31,228 bases of DNA, taken from positions 1 to 31,228 of IMG/VR virus record IMGVR_UViG_3300049734_000056, one strand, 5' to 3'. The notes under the pieces are model-generated. The model was not told where the DNA came from. It saw nothing but the letters and a program-made list of their open reading frames with translations, and did not search any database. Origin of the DNA: a virus. This document shows, piece after piece, positions 15,809 through 23,475 of the stretch (the stretch's first letter is position 1; every line of letters begins with the position of its first letter). A program made the translations under genes and the position numbers.

Positions 15809-16528
15809 CTAGCTCGGCAGGCTCAGGAGGACGGGAGCCGTCCTGAGGACCGTGTCCGAGGTCACCGCGAACACAGAAGCACCCACCACCTCACCGTTGT
15901 CGGCGTTGTCAGCCGCAGCCACCAGGAGACCGGCACCAGGCTTCAGTGCGGCACCCGCAGCCACAGCGGTACCAGCGGCCACCACGAGAGCGGTCAGGTG
16001 GAAGCCGTTCCTCTGCACCCAGCCGTACGACCCGTCGGCCAGGGTCGCCATCAGGACGCCCGCGGTCTCCGCTCCCACCATGGCGTCAGCAGTCGCGATG
16101 ATGTACCACGGACGGAAGACCTGGAACGTGTCGGACGCCGTCACCGCCGCGGTCAGAGACGTGTGAAGCGTGATGGTCGTCGTGGTGTTGCCCCGGATAC
16201 GAGCGACCTCACCCTCTGGAGCCGCACCCGCAGCACCAGCGTCGTCCAGGACTCGGACGTAGAAGTCGGACAGCTCACCCTCGGTCCACGTGCCAGAACC
16301 TCGGATGATCTGGTTGGCGGTCGTGTTGGTCGCAGCCGTGATAGCGGACTGGCCCATCTCCCAGCCGGCCAGGCTGTTGATCGCCAGAGAGCCACCACTC
16401 TTGTTGCGCACCCAGCGGAAGGCCCTCGTCCCGATGATGGGGTCGTTCTCGATGCGAGCACACCCCAGACCCTCGACATCGGTGGTGTACGCCTCCGTCA
16501 GGGAGGTCGCAAAAACCTCTTTGTGCAT
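15809..16528 (-). CDS. Head decoration-type / capsid-associated protein
   Basis: This 239-residue protein starts at ATG 16528, whose ribosome site GAGGAGG lies within a small hairpin (16530-16546). The protein is Ala/Thr/Gly-rich and beta-type: SGGSLAINSLAGWEMG near the N-terminus, a middle FRPWYIIATADAMVGAETAGVLM, then the Gly-Trp loop SYGWVQRNGFHLTALVVAAG and an Ala-rich GAALKPGAGLLVAAADNADN. This loop-and-Ala pattern is what capsid-associated proteins next to the major capsid gene often show. It directly follows capsid and membrane genes. No enzyme motif. Its role as outer-capsid or head fibre protein is inferred. Confidence 0.55.
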   Translation of the reverse strand: MHKEVFATSLTEAYTTDVEGLGCARIENDPIIGTRAFRWVRNKSGGSLAINSLAGWEMGQSAITAATNTTANQIIRGSGTWTEGELSDFYVRVLDDAGAAGAAPEGEVARIRGNTTTTITLHTSLTAAVTASDTFQVFRPWYIIATADAMVGAETAGVLMATLADGSYGWVQRNGFHLTALVVAAGTAVAAGAALKPGAGLLVAAADNADNGEVVGASVFAVTSDTVLRTAPVLLSLPS

Positions 16529-16529
16529 G

Positions 16530-16546
16530 CTATCCTCCTCGGATAG
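16530..16546 (-). promoter_or_regulatory. Hairpin holding the ribosome site of the decoration-type gene
   Basis: Minus strand CTATCC, GAGGA, GGATAG: a perfect 6-bp stem whose loop and 3' arm contain the GAGGAGG ribosome site, one base before ATG 16528. It could control how much of this protein is made relative to the capsid protein. The short stem makes the effect uncertain. Confidence 0.4.
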
Positions 16547-16567
16547 GAAAGGGCCTATGCAGCCCGT

Positions 16568-16699
16568 TTACGGCACGAGCGTTGAGCCGCACCAGAGGGC
16601 CAACCCGAACGGGATCATCTGGAACCCACCCGGGTTGACATTGAAGACGGCCAGGACGAAACAGATCGTCGCGACCAGCCTCATCCCCTGGGACAACAC
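16568..16699 (-). CDS. Small membrane protein, 43 residues
   Basis: GTG at 16699 overlaps the capsid stop as TAGTG, and ATG at 16684 is an alternative start giving 38 residues. From residue about 7 the protein is hydrophobic through to the end (RLVATICFVLAVF; then MIPFGLALWCG after NPGGF), predicting one or two short membrane helices with a Pro-Gly turn. It lies between the major capsid and the decoration-type gene. It could be a minor membrane peptide or holin-like, but no lysis genes are nearby to support that. No family was recognised with confidence. Confidence 0.5.
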   Translation of the reverse strand: MLSQGMRLVATICFVLAVFNVNPGGFQMIPFGLALWCGSTLVP

Positions 16700-17658
16700 T
16701 ACGCCATCCCAGTCAGGACGCCCTGACGCCGGCGCTGCGTGGTGCAGAGGTTCCCCGCGAACACGATCTGCGCGACACGATCGAGCTGGTTGGGAATCTG
16801 CTTCCACTCCGTCATCGCGAAGTTGACCCGCGGATCGTACTTCAGCTTCAGGTACTTCGTGTTGAGCATGTAGATGCGGCCGGACGAGACCTGGTCGTCC
16901 CAGAACATCGTGCAGCCCTTGAACTTGAAGTTCTCGAAGCCCAGGTCCTGACCCTTCGTGTCCTGCAGGCGATACAGGTCGAGGAGCTCGGCCTCGTACG
17001 CCTCGAAGATGTCGGCCGTGGTGAGGATCAGGTCAGGGAAGTCGACACCCGCACTCACCTGCCGGTAGAGCCGCCGCATGTCGGGGATGAGGTAGATGTC
17101 CATCGCCCCCGTCGCGGTCAGCTGGATGTTCCGCCACCACGTATACGTGGCCGGATCGATGCCTCCCAGCGACGTGGTGGACGGAGTGACAGAGACGTGC
17201 TTGGCGAGACCCTCGAGGTCCTTGCCGGCACCGCCAGAGCCGTCACCGAACACCATCTCACCCATCTTCTGCTGCATGGACAGGATGAGGTTGTCCAGCG
17301 CGTTCTGCACGCGGTCGATGATCTCGAACTCGCCGCTGTTCTGCTGGTCGTCGATGAAGCCGCGCTGCACCGACCCCGCCACGTACTTCCAGTTGTACTG
17401 GGCCATGGTCAGGTGGTCGGGCTGCTCCATGGTCACCGTGCCGAACCGTCCGATGGAGGCCACGGTGTTGTTGATGACGTAGTTCAGGGTGACACCGATC
17501 CACTTGCCGCCCGTCTGCTCCTCGCGGCGCCCGTTCTTGTTCATCCACCACCAGAACGGACGAGCGTTGTAGATCTGGTCGACGGCCTGGTTCTGCATCT
17601 TCTGCCAGGTCGTCGTATACAGGGTATCAAGGGCTTCCGTCAGATTCGGAGGAGCCAT
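16699..17658 (-). CDS. Major capsid protein
   Basis: This 319-residue protein starts at ATG 17658 behind GGGAG 7 bases upstream and directly follows the scaffold gene. It has the features of a podovirus/HK97-fold major capsid protein: a Trp-rich N-terminal segment (RPFWWWMNKNGR), a Gly loop, a long helix with QNALDNLILSMQQKMGEMVFGDGSGGAGKDLEGL, a stretch of strand residues around DIYLIPDMRRLYR and a C-terminal WKQIPNQLDRVAQIVFAGNL. The order scaffold then capsid, and length near 300, match. The stop overlaps the next GTG as TAGTG. The precise subfamily is not identified, but the role is quite secure. Confidence 0.85.
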   Translation of the reverse strand: MAPPNLTEALDTLYTTTWQKMQNQAVDQIYNARPFWWWMNKNGRREEQTGGKWIGVTLNYVINNTVASIGRFGTVTMEQPDHLTMAQYNWKYVAGSVQRGFIDDQQNSGEFEIIDRVQNALDNLILSMQQKMGEMVFGDGSGGAGKDLEGLAKHVSVTPSTTSLGGIDPATYTWWRNIQLTATGAMDIYLIPDMRRLYRQVSAGVDFPDLILTTADIFEAYEAELLDLYRLQDTKGQDLGFENFKFKGCTMFWDDQVSSGRIYMLNTKYLKLKYDPRVNFAMTEWKQIPNQLDRVAQIVFAGNLCTTQRRRQGVLTGMA

Positions 17659-17661
17659 TCG

Positions 17662-18372
17662 CTATCTCCCAGGGGCCTTTCCGAAGACCTCTGTGAATGC
17701 CTGCGTTGCGGCTTCCCGCGACGTCTTGGGTGCGGGAGATGGCTTGGAGGAGCCCCCTGAGCCAGGACGCCGGCCAGTGGCGGCGCCGTTGGAGTTCGAG
17801 GTGCCCTTGTCACCGTCTTTACTCGCCTCCGAGGAGGGAGTAGCACGGGTATCGACCTTCTCACCGGTCACGAGGGTATAGGCCTCGGCCACTGTGAGGG
17901 TCCCATTCTTCTCGCGGTACTTGTCGACGATGGCGTCCTTGACCGTCATGAACTTGTCCCATCCGACCCGGTCCGCCAGTCGTTCGATCTGTCCCTCGAG
18001 CTTGATTCCGATGATCGCCTTGCCCAGCTGTTCAGCCGTGTTGCGGTTGACCGCGTCCACGTGCTGGATGACGTACTGGACCATGTCCTTGGCCGTCATG
18101 TCATCCCACTTGGGCTCTTCCACCGGTGGGGCCTGACGTCCCGGAGCTCCCTCCTCGGGGAGGTTGTTGATCAGCTGCAGGAAGTGCTCCTGAGCCTTGG
18201 CCAGCTTGGTGTCCTTGTCAGCCACCGAGTTCTTGAGGCTCTCGATCTCCTTGGTGAGCTCGGCGAGCTTCTTCTCAGCCTCAGAAGGCTCCTGCTCCGC
18301 TGTGGCAGGCGGGGGCTCAGGCTGATTGACACCGGGCACCATGTTGGTCAGATGTTCTTCCGGAATGCTCAT
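17662..18372 (-). CDS. Scaffolding protein
   Basis: This 236-residue protein starts at ATG 18372 behind AGGAG. It is acidic and helical: residues about 25-70 form a coiled coil (EAEKKLAELTKEIESLKNSV), followed by a Pro-rich linker and helical middle, then a basic Gly/Ser/Lys-rich C-terminus (about 195-236). This composition, placement immediately upstream of the capsid gene (stop 3 bases before the capsid ATG) and length are typical of phage scaffolds, which guide procapsid assembly and are released before maturation. A basic C-terminal tail probably contacts the coat protein. No protease is apparent in the window. Confidence 0.8.
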   Translation of the reverse strand: MSIPEEHLTNMVPGVNQPEPPPATAEQEPSEAEKKLAELTKEIESLKNSVADKDTKLAKAQEHFLQLINNLPEEGAPGRQAPPVEEPKWDDMTAKDMVQYVIQHVDAVNRNTAEQLGKAIIGIKLEGQIERLADRVGWDKFMTVKDAIVDKYREKNGTLTVAEAYTLVTGEKVDTRATPSSEASKDGDKGTSNSNGAATGRRPGSGGSSKPSPAPKTSREAATQAFTEVFGKAPGR

Positions 18373-18375
18373 GAC

Positions 18376-18756
18376 CTAGTTCTCCTCTCCGGGTTGCAAA
18401 TCCATGCCCCGGGACCTGTGGAACTCAGCGGGTGACGTGGTGAGTGGTCTACCGCGGAAAATGCAGCGACGTATGTGTCGTAGGCCGTGCTCCAGAAGTG
18501 CCCGCATCTCCCTTGGATTGGTGATTCCACTGACCTGGATGTCATGTCGACCAGTGTCGGCCCAGACAAGGAGGACGCTCTTCGTCCCACCCTGAAGTTG
18601 GTCAGCGTTTCCCGGAGCCGGGACTCCCAACCCCAGACGGCGGTTGAGCTCGGAACGCTCTTCGGGTGACAACCCATCAGACTTCGCTCCGGTTTCGACC
18701 GCGGTCTCGGTCACTGTAGGGTCCGTAGACCCCGTGTTCTCTGCATTTCCGCTCAT
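18376..18756 (-). CDS. Unknown 126-residue protein overlapping the zinc-ribbon gene
   Basis: Start ATG 18756 behind GGAGG. It gives an N-terminal Thr/Ser-rich tail (residues 1-40), a helical LSPEERSELNRRLGLG, then a compact segment SVLLVWADTGRHDIQVSGIT followed by a helical MRALLEHGLRHIRRCIF. It overlaps the preceding gene's 3' end by 80 bases in another frame, which is unusually long. It precedes the scaffold gene by 3 bases, so it is expected to be a head assembly or structural factor. Not recognised. A longer frame from 18804 would extend the overlap and lacks a ribosome site. Confidence 0.6.
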   Translation of the reverse strand: MSGNAENTGSTDPTVTETAVETGAKSDGLSPEERSELNRRLGLGVPAPGNADQLQGGTKSVLLVWADTGRHDIQVSGITNPREMRALLEHGLRHIRRCIFRGRPLTTSPAEFHRSRGMDLQPGEEN

Positions 18757-18964
18757 AATCCCTCCGGGACTCGATGTACACCGGGCTCGCGGCCATGTGT
18801 TCATGCCAGAACGGCCGGAATTCTGGCTGGAATTGCGCTGTGGGAGTCCATTTTGACGGCTTGAAGCACGTTGGACACGGCAAATTGAGGTCTTTGGTGT
18901 CGTTCATGCGCAGAACATGCTCGTGAACGTGGCCATCATCGCACCGAAAGTCATACCGCGGCAT
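18677..18964 (-). CDS. Small zinc-ribbon protein (FmdB-like N-terminus)
   Basis: The start is ATG 18964 (95 residues), with CAGGGGG seven bases upstream, inside the last 14 bases of the portal gene. Frames extending from 19108 read into the portal gene and are not used. MPRYDFRC at residues 1-8, then a His cluster (GHVHEHV), and CPTC at 30-33 give the pattern of FmdB-type zinc ribbons: Cys8 with a probable His12 substituting for the second Cys, and Cys30/Cys33. Charged Arg/Asp-rich C-terminus. Its gene lies between portal and scaffold genes. A role in regulation or assembly is not known. Confidence 0.65.
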   Translation of the reverse strand: MPRYDFRCDDGHVHEHVLRMNDTKDLNLPCPTCFKPSKWTPTAQFQPEFRPFWHEHMAASPVYIESRRDYERKCREHGVYGPYSDRDRGRNRSEV

Positions 18965-20534
18965 CAGGTGCCCCCTGTGCAGCCTGTTCACGCTCCATGT
19001 TTTGCTGCATCCCCATGCTCTGTTGCACGATTTCCGGCGGCAGAAGCAGCGTTGGGTCCGCCGTTTCATAGGCTGCGAGGAACTGCATGCGCAGTTTGAA
19101 CTGGTCAATTAGCGGATCACCCACCAAAACCTGGTACATCTCCTTGGCTTCCTGCTGTCTGACCGCCCTGGAGATGGGCACTGTGCTGTCCGGGACGAAG
19201 CTGAGCACGTAGGTACCCTGGATCTGCTTCAGAGCATCCCACTGAGCACAGGCTTCACCACCATACTTCATGGCTTCCTGCGCGTCCCACCGAGGGATGA
19301 TGTAGTCGTTCATCGCCTCGACCACGCCCTTGGTCAGGTCCAACACCATGTCCTTGCGCTCATCTAGTCGTATGTTGATGGCTTGCTGGACGATGGTCGC
19401 TTCCCTCGCCGTGCGACCCTGTGACGGGGTGGACTCTTGGAACTCCCCGATCTGATTCCTTGTGAAACCGATTGTGTCACGGATGTCATCCAAGGTGCTG
19501 TTAGCAACCGTGTAGAGATCCATCGGCATCTTTGGATCAAAAACCATGACAGCTTCCTGAGGATTGGCGTCAACTTCCACAAGGGGAGCCACCTTCCCAC
19601 TGTTGATCTGCTGCTTGGCGGTGCGGTCCAAGGCGTTCTTCCGACTGAGGATCTTCATCACGGAGATCCGGCGGTGCTCCATGATCTGCGTCTTGGACTC
19701 GTTGTACTCGTCCTGCAGGGCAATGATGAGCTCTGCATCGCTCACAGGTAGGGGGTGACGGGGGATCCAGTTGAAGTCCAGCGTGTAGAATGGCCACACG
19801 GAGAAGTCCTTCGGCTCGTCGACCCACTTGTCGTCATAGAGGGTCTGCCACTTGCCCGTGTGCTTGTCCCAGATCTCCCAGAACTCCATGACCTCGTCAG
19901 ACTCCTCATCGGTGATGTGCTCGCCGACGGCAGCCTTGTAGACAGGATCAGCAGCCACTTCCCACATCCGTCTCTCGAACCGCATGGCCATCCAACCACT
20001 GTCCTCTAGCTCACTGACGTCGGATTGGAAGGCCATGTCGTCCGGGTATACGTGAGAAACCCAGGGGCGGTTGGGTCCGAAGGCACCCCTGAGCTTGTAG
20101 AATGGGATCTCAGTGGTCGGAACAGCTCCCGTCATCTGACTGACCATCATCTGGTCCATGGTCTCGTCGTTGTAACCCACCTTGCACACCCCCCGTCCAT
20201 AGAGGTATGCGTTGGTGAGCATCTTCTTGACCGTCTCCTTCCACTTGGTGAGCGCCATGAGGCGGTCATCAACCTTCCGGAGACCCAGCATGAGTGGACG
20301 AAACTGGACCAACTCTGTGTTACACTCCACCGTCGGGTTCTTGAGGTACAGCTGAGGGATCATCGCACGGCCGAAGCTGAAGGTGACGTTCACAGGCAGG
20401 AGTCCGATACCGAACTCGTTGTTGTAATAGGAGAGCACACGCTTGTAGAGGACGTTCTTCGTCTGGAACATCTGGTCCCAGTCGTTGATCCGCTCTCTCC
20501 ACTTCTCCGCGGTCCGGAGAGCGTTGGGTGGCAC
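18951..20534 (-). CDS. Portal protein
   Basis: This 527-residue protein starts at GTG 20534, overlapping the preceding TAG as TAGTG. Ribosome site weak, so translation is probably coupled. The N-terminal half (ALRTAEKWRERINDWDQ, LSYYNNEFGIG, NVTFSFGRAMIPQLYLKNP) and a region KKMLTNAYLYGRGVCKVGYN are typical of large phage portal proteins. DEYNESKTQIMEHRRI and ENTIGFTRNQ-like turns (IRDTIGFTRNQIGEFQESTPSQGRTAREA) continue the pattern, ending in a Gln/Met-rich C-terminal tail. It forms the dodecameric ring through which DNA enters and leaves. Position after terminase and before scaffold genes agrees. Confidence 0.85.
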   Translation of the reverse strand: MPPNALRTAEKWRERINDWDQMFQTKNVLYKRVLSYYNNEFGIGLLPVNVTFSFGRAMIPQLYLKNPTVECNTELVQFRPLMLGLRKVDDRLMALTKWKETVKKMLTNAYLYGRGVCKVGYNDETMDQMMVSQMTGAVPTTEIPFYKLRGAFGPNRPWVSHVYPDDMAFQSDVSELEDSGWMAMRFERRMWEVAADPVYKAAVGEHITDEESDEVMEFWEIWDKHTGKWQTLYDDKWVDEPKDFSVWPFYTLDFNWIPRHPLPVSDAELIIALQDEYNESKTQIMEHRRISVMKILSRKNALDRTAKQQINSGKVAPLVEVDANPQEAVMVFDPKMPMDLYTVANSTLDDIRDTIGFTRNQIGEFQESTPSQGRTAREATIVQQAINIRLDERKDMVLDLTKGVVEAMNDYIIPRWDAQEAMKYGGEACAQWDALKQIQGTYVLSFVPDSTVPISRAVRQQEAKEMYQVLVGDPLIDQFKLRMQFLAAYETADPTLLLPPEIVQQSMGMQQNMEREQAAQGAPDAAV

Positions 20535-20872
20535 TAGTTCTTACTCGTCCTCGAGAACAGTTCCAGGAGCATGTCGATCAGAGTCTCGTCACCCTCACGA
20601 CTCTTGAGGTTGGGAAGGTAGTGACCCGGCTGACCCTTCATGTTGGACCCACCTCTGAACTGCCCCGTGCCAAAGGGGATCTTGGGATCTAGGGGACCAG
20701 TCATGCGTTGGCTTCCCCCTGGTTTCATCTGGCCAGCAAAGTGTCTGTACCACTTCCCCAGCTGACTCGCCCCAGGCCGGAGCATCGCAGGACCGCCCAT
20801 CGGACCCGCCATCCCCATCATCTGGTTGACGATGTCCTGAGGATCTTGGCCCGGCTGGAGTTGGTAGGCCAC
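20534..20872 (-). CDS. Small unknown protein upstream of portal
   Basis: This 112-residue frame starts at GTG 20872 (TAGTG overlap with the preceding stop) behind GGGAG 6-7 bases upstream. The N-terminal half is rich in Met, Gly and Pro (QMMGMAGPMGGPAMLRPG). The middle is basic, and the C-terminus helical (LIDMLLELFSRTSKN). No motif was recognised. Its tight coupling to the portal gene makes a head-assembly role plausible. No in-frame ATG occurs before residue 18. Confidence 0.55.
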   Translation of the reverse strand: MAYQLQPGQDPQDIVNQMMGMAGPMGGPAMLRPGASQLGKWYRHFAGQMKPGGSQRMTGPLDPKIPFGTGQFRGGSNMKGQPGHYLPNLKSREGDETLIDMLLELFSRTSKN

Positions 20873-21015
20873 TAGACTCCCGCCCTTCTGATCCGACCCT
20901 TGGACTGCCTGAACTTGGTCTTGGTGCGCTTGGCAGGCCTGGTGGGCTTGAGCATGTCGTTGGCCATGCCCTTCACTGTCTCCACTTGTTCTGGGTTCAG
21001 TCTGGATCTGGGCAT
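20872..21015 (-). CDS. Small basic protein, 47 residues
   Basis: ATG at 21015, three bases after the stop of the 127-residue gene, reads MPRSRLNPEQVETVKGMAND followed by a very basic tail rich in Lys, Arg and Thr. The stop TAG overlaps the next GTG. The ribosome site is only moderate (AGGTAGG). The charge suggests nucleic-acid or scaffold contact, but no family is recognised. Tight packing between two genes supports it. Confidence 0.5.
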   Translation of the reverse strand: MPRSRLNPEQVETVKGMANDMLKPTRPAKRTKTKFRQSKGRIRRAGV

Positions 21016-21018
21016 CGC

Positions 21019-21402
21019 CTACCTGTGATCGGCATGATAGCCGTAGATGGAGCAGTTGAGGGTAGACGTGGCTGCACCACTGTTGCCACCGATGGCGATC
21101 GGAGTTGCCGTCGCGGAGGCACGGATGGGATACGGGAAGTGCACGGAGAGGCGATCGCAGGTGACGGTAGCCGTTGCCGCTCGGCTGAGAGTGTAGGTCT
21201 GAGAGCCTCCCACCACTCCACTGAGCGTGAGGGCTACCGTCCCAACAGCTGGAGCCGTCCCGTTGACCAGCTCCGCATAGAAGCCGGTCACGTAGGCCGT
21301 CTCACCCGTCCCAGGCGTTCCCAGGGATGCAGAGACCGCCGAGTTGGCCCCAGTGGCGAACGCAGCGACGTCACACTGGATGGGACGTGTCTTGATGGAC
21401 AT
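21019..21402 (-). CDS. Small beta-rich virion protein
   Basis: This 127-residue protein starts at ATG 21402, overlapping the terminase 3' end by 32 bases, with GGGAG upstream. It is an Ala/Thr/Gly-rich beta protein: AYVTGFYAELVNGTAPAVGTVALTLSG, then RLSVHFPYPIRASATATPI and a final Gly-rich strand, a pattern seen in many small phage structural proteins. Probably a virion surface component. Cys10 and Cys81 may matter. Its location in front of the portal gene is unusual for a decoration protein. Confidence 0.6.
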   Translation of the reverse strand: MSIKTRPIQCDVAAFATGANSAVSASLGTPGTGETAYVTGFYAELVNGTAPAVGTVALTLSGVVGGSQTYTLSRAATATVTCDRLSVHFPYPIRASATATPIAIGGNSGAATSTLNCSIYGYHADHR

Positions 21403-23026
21403 TGCTGTGGTAGCTCCCGTATGCCCGCAACACCTCGCGGGATGTTTGGACGAAGGGATAGTTCACTGCCATGTTCCCACGAGTGAGCTTGTTGAGGATG
21501 TACTCAATGTTCATCGGGTCCATCGACGCCTTCTCCTCATCCGTGTACTCCGGGCCTGGCTGATCGCCGGGTACCCAAATGTGCGGGAGGTAGGCGAGGG
21601 CATCGATGATGTCGTCTTCGTTGATGAACGGGTACTTGATCAGCTGCTCCTCTAGAGCCTTCTGACTCTTCCTGATGAAGACCTTCCGCCTTGCAAAGAT
21701 CGGTTGGAGAGAGGCTCTGATACGCATCTCCTTGCTGATCTTGTTGGACGGCTGAAGAGCCTTCACGTAGAAGAACTTCCCTCTCTTGGTCATCTCAGTC
21801 TCGAGAGGGTGCTCCAGGGCTCTGAGAAGCGAGGCCATTTCAATACCCACCATTGTGGGGTTGTACGTGTTTACAAGGTTAAAGAGTAGGTCCATCAGCT
21901 CGTGGACTCCAATGCGGAGCTTCTTGGCCTCTTCAATGTAGACGTCATAGTTGTGATCCACGAAGCAGACTACGTAGCCGGTGTAATCCCCATGACGTTC
22001 CTTGCTGAGGGCGGGGTCGACAATGACATAGCACATGGATCGCTCGAGGATCGCCTTGTAGTCGAAGTCATGTAACTTCTCCAGATCCTCGATGTAGTTG
22101 ATCCAGTCCTTCTGAATGATGGCTCTGGCAGGGTCTACAGGGTCGTTCATGTACTGACACGAGAAGATGTAGGGGCCCTGTCTGTCACGGATCATGCGGA
22201 GAGTGTTGAGGGAGAACTCCTCTGGGAAGATCGGCTCCGCCTCCGGATCATCAATGGATTTTCCACCCTGCGTGGCCGCCTGCCAGAAGACTCGGAACTG
22301 AGGCTCATTGTCCTGGACATAGGACACGAAGTCCGAGTAGGCCCACCTGGTACCGTTGATGAGCTCCGTGTCTCGCTCTGGGTTGATCAGAAGGCTGAGG
22401 CTGTACTTGTGCCAATCGATCGGCTTCTGCATCTGGTCCTGACTGATGAGATGATCTTCGTTGACCAGGTCGTCCTTGATCATCCGTCTGAAGTGAAGCC
22501 CGACCGCGGTACCACCCACACCGATCAGGAAGAGGCTGGGTTCCTTGACATCGACGTCCCTGTTGATCTCCAGCTCGTGGTCGGTCCATTTACGGCCAGT
22601 GGGAGGAAGGAGATCGGACCAAACCCAACGGAAGAGGTTGTTGCCGTCGAAGTGCTGTCGGACTGCACGACCCATCTTGACTGCCATTCCGTCAGTTGCC
22701 GACCCGAGGATGATGGTGTCATTCTTGTCCTTGATCCAACACCAGATCGGAAAGCCCTCGCCACCAATCGTGGTCTTGTAGTGACCACGTGGGACGATCA
22801 CCATTCCCTTAGGCGTCAGGGGCTCCCTCGTCGTCTGGACGAAGTCCGCCAGTGGCTTGTGCAAGAATGGCGTCAGCTTGTTCTTGCCAAGAATCGCCCG
22901 GGTCAGGAAGTACAGGCTGTCTCTGCACGATTGCCTCAAGAACTCGCGGAGCGTGTCCTGTTCCGAGCTGCTGAGCGGTTTCAAGGATGAGGTTGAGATC
23001 TCCCCCGTTGATGTGAATGGTAACAT
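21371..23026 (-). CDS. terL: Terminase large subunit (DNA-packaging ATPase/nuclease)
   Basis: The start chosen is ATG 23026 (551 residues), eight bases after AAAGGGGGTG; GTG 23038 is too close to this site. N-terminal ATPase: a Walker A-like PRGHYKTT at about 79-86, where Tyr replaces the usual small residue before Lys-Thr; LFLIGVGGTAVGLHFRRMIKDD gives a Walker B-like IKDD at about 183-186. A QYMNDP motif near 291 marks the linker. C-terminal RNase H-like nuclease: Asp near 337 (VIVDPAL), Glu near 396 (GIEMA) and Asp near 475 (DIIDAL). Together with TerS it recognises, pumps and cuts the concatemer. It overlaps TerS by 218 bases in another frame. Confidence 0.92.
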   Translation of the reverse strand: MLPFTSTGEISTSSLKPLSSSEQDTLREFLRQSCRDSLYFLTRAILGKNKLTPFLHKPLADFVQTTREPLTPKGMVIVPRGHYKTTIGGEGFPIWCWIKDKNDTIILGSATDGMAVKMGRAVRQHFDGNNLFRWVWSDLLPPTGRKWTDHELEINRDVDVKEPSLFLIGVGGTAVGLHFRRMIKDDLVNEDHLISQDQMQKPIDWHKYSLSLLINPERDTELINGTRWAYSDFVSYVQDNEPQFRVFWQAATQGGKSIDDPEAEPIFPEEFSLNTLRMIRDRQGPYIFSCQYMNDPVDPARAIIQKDWINYIEDLEKLHDFDYKAILERSMCYVIVDPALSKERHGDYTGYVVCFVDHNYDVYIEEAKKLRIGVHELMDLLFNLVNTYNPTMVGIEMASLLRALEHPLETEMTKRGKFFYVKALQPSNKISKEMRIRASLQPIFARRKVFIRKSQKALEEQLIKYPFINEDDIIDALAYLPHIWVPGDQPGPEYTDEEKASMDPMNIEYILNKLTRGNMAVNYPFVQTSREVLRAYGSYHSNVHQDTSHPV

Positions 23027-23438
23027 TCGCGTTGTCACCCCCTTTCTTCACAGCGTTGGTCGCATCTGCGCGATCGAGGATGTCTTGTGCTGCAGCGAGC
23101 TTGACACGGTCGTTCTCACCCCGGAGCATGAGATTGTCGACCTGAGTGGACGCAGCTTCTGCTCGCAGGACGAAGCGTTCCCGAACCAGGGCTAGCGCTG
23201 ACTCTACCGTGTCACGAGCCATCGCCATATATGTTGCGGAGCGCATGATTGCCATCGTCTGCGCCACGCTGATTTGGAACTCCCGAGCTATGTCCCCTAT
23301 CGAACTACCGTTCAATCGTCTGTCTAGTATGAGCGCTTCTCGAACAACTGCCTCGGCGGAGGAGGAGTGAAGCTTGGTCTTGGACCCCTCTGGGGTTACG
23401 TTGCCGGCTAGGACTTCCTGTGCCAGCTCTTCGTTCAT
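22809..23438 (-). CDS. terS: Terminase small subunit (DNA recognition)
   Basis: This 209-residue protein is the first gene of the late operon. Start ATG 23438 has no ribosome site but lies eight bases past a strong promoter -10 box, so its mRNA is probably leaderless. Residues about 45-68 (SIGDIAREFQISVAQTMAIM) look like a helix-turn-helix, the usual DNA-reading element of TerS. A helical region follows (about 75-130), then IHINGGDLNLILETAQQ and an acidic tail, all of it within the 218-base overlap with TerL. Position directly before TerL and length of about 200 residues fit. Which sequence it reads is unknown. Confidence 0.8.
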   Translation of the reverse strand: MNEELAQEVLAGNVTPEGSKTKLHSSSAEAVVREALILDRRLNGSSIGDIAREFQISVAQTMAIMRSATYMAMARDTVESALALVRERFVLRAEAASTQVDNLMLRGENDRVKLAAAQDILDRADATNAVKKGGDNANVTIHINGGDLNLILETAQQLGTGHAPRVLEAIVQRQPVLPDPGDSWQEQADAILAQATGGLRPDDEGAPDA

Positions 23439-23446
23439 CTAGGTCC

Positions 23447-23475
23447 ATTGTACTCCCGTACTAAAAAGTAGTCAA
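23447..23475 (-). promoter_or_regulatory. Late-operon promoter (sigma70-like)
   Basis: On the minus strand: TTGACT (23475-23470), a 17-bp spacer, TACAAT (23452-23447). This is nearly consensus for a vegetative sigma factor. The predicted start lies about 7 bases on, at 23440-23438, where the TerS ATG begins, so the message would have little or no leader. Confidence 0.75.

Noticed and set aside
15749-16546. 265-residue plus-strand open frame
   Set aside because: Antisense to the decoration-type gene, very Arg/His/Gly-rich, no start signal.
16568-16699. Holin call for the 43-residue membrane protein
   Set aside because: It has hydrophobic segments, but no endolysin lies nearby and it sits within head genes, so the lysis role is unsupported.
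23038-23038. GTG at 23038 as the TerL start
   Set aside because: It lies within two bases of the GGGG ribosome site, while ATG 23026 has the best spacing (eight bases).
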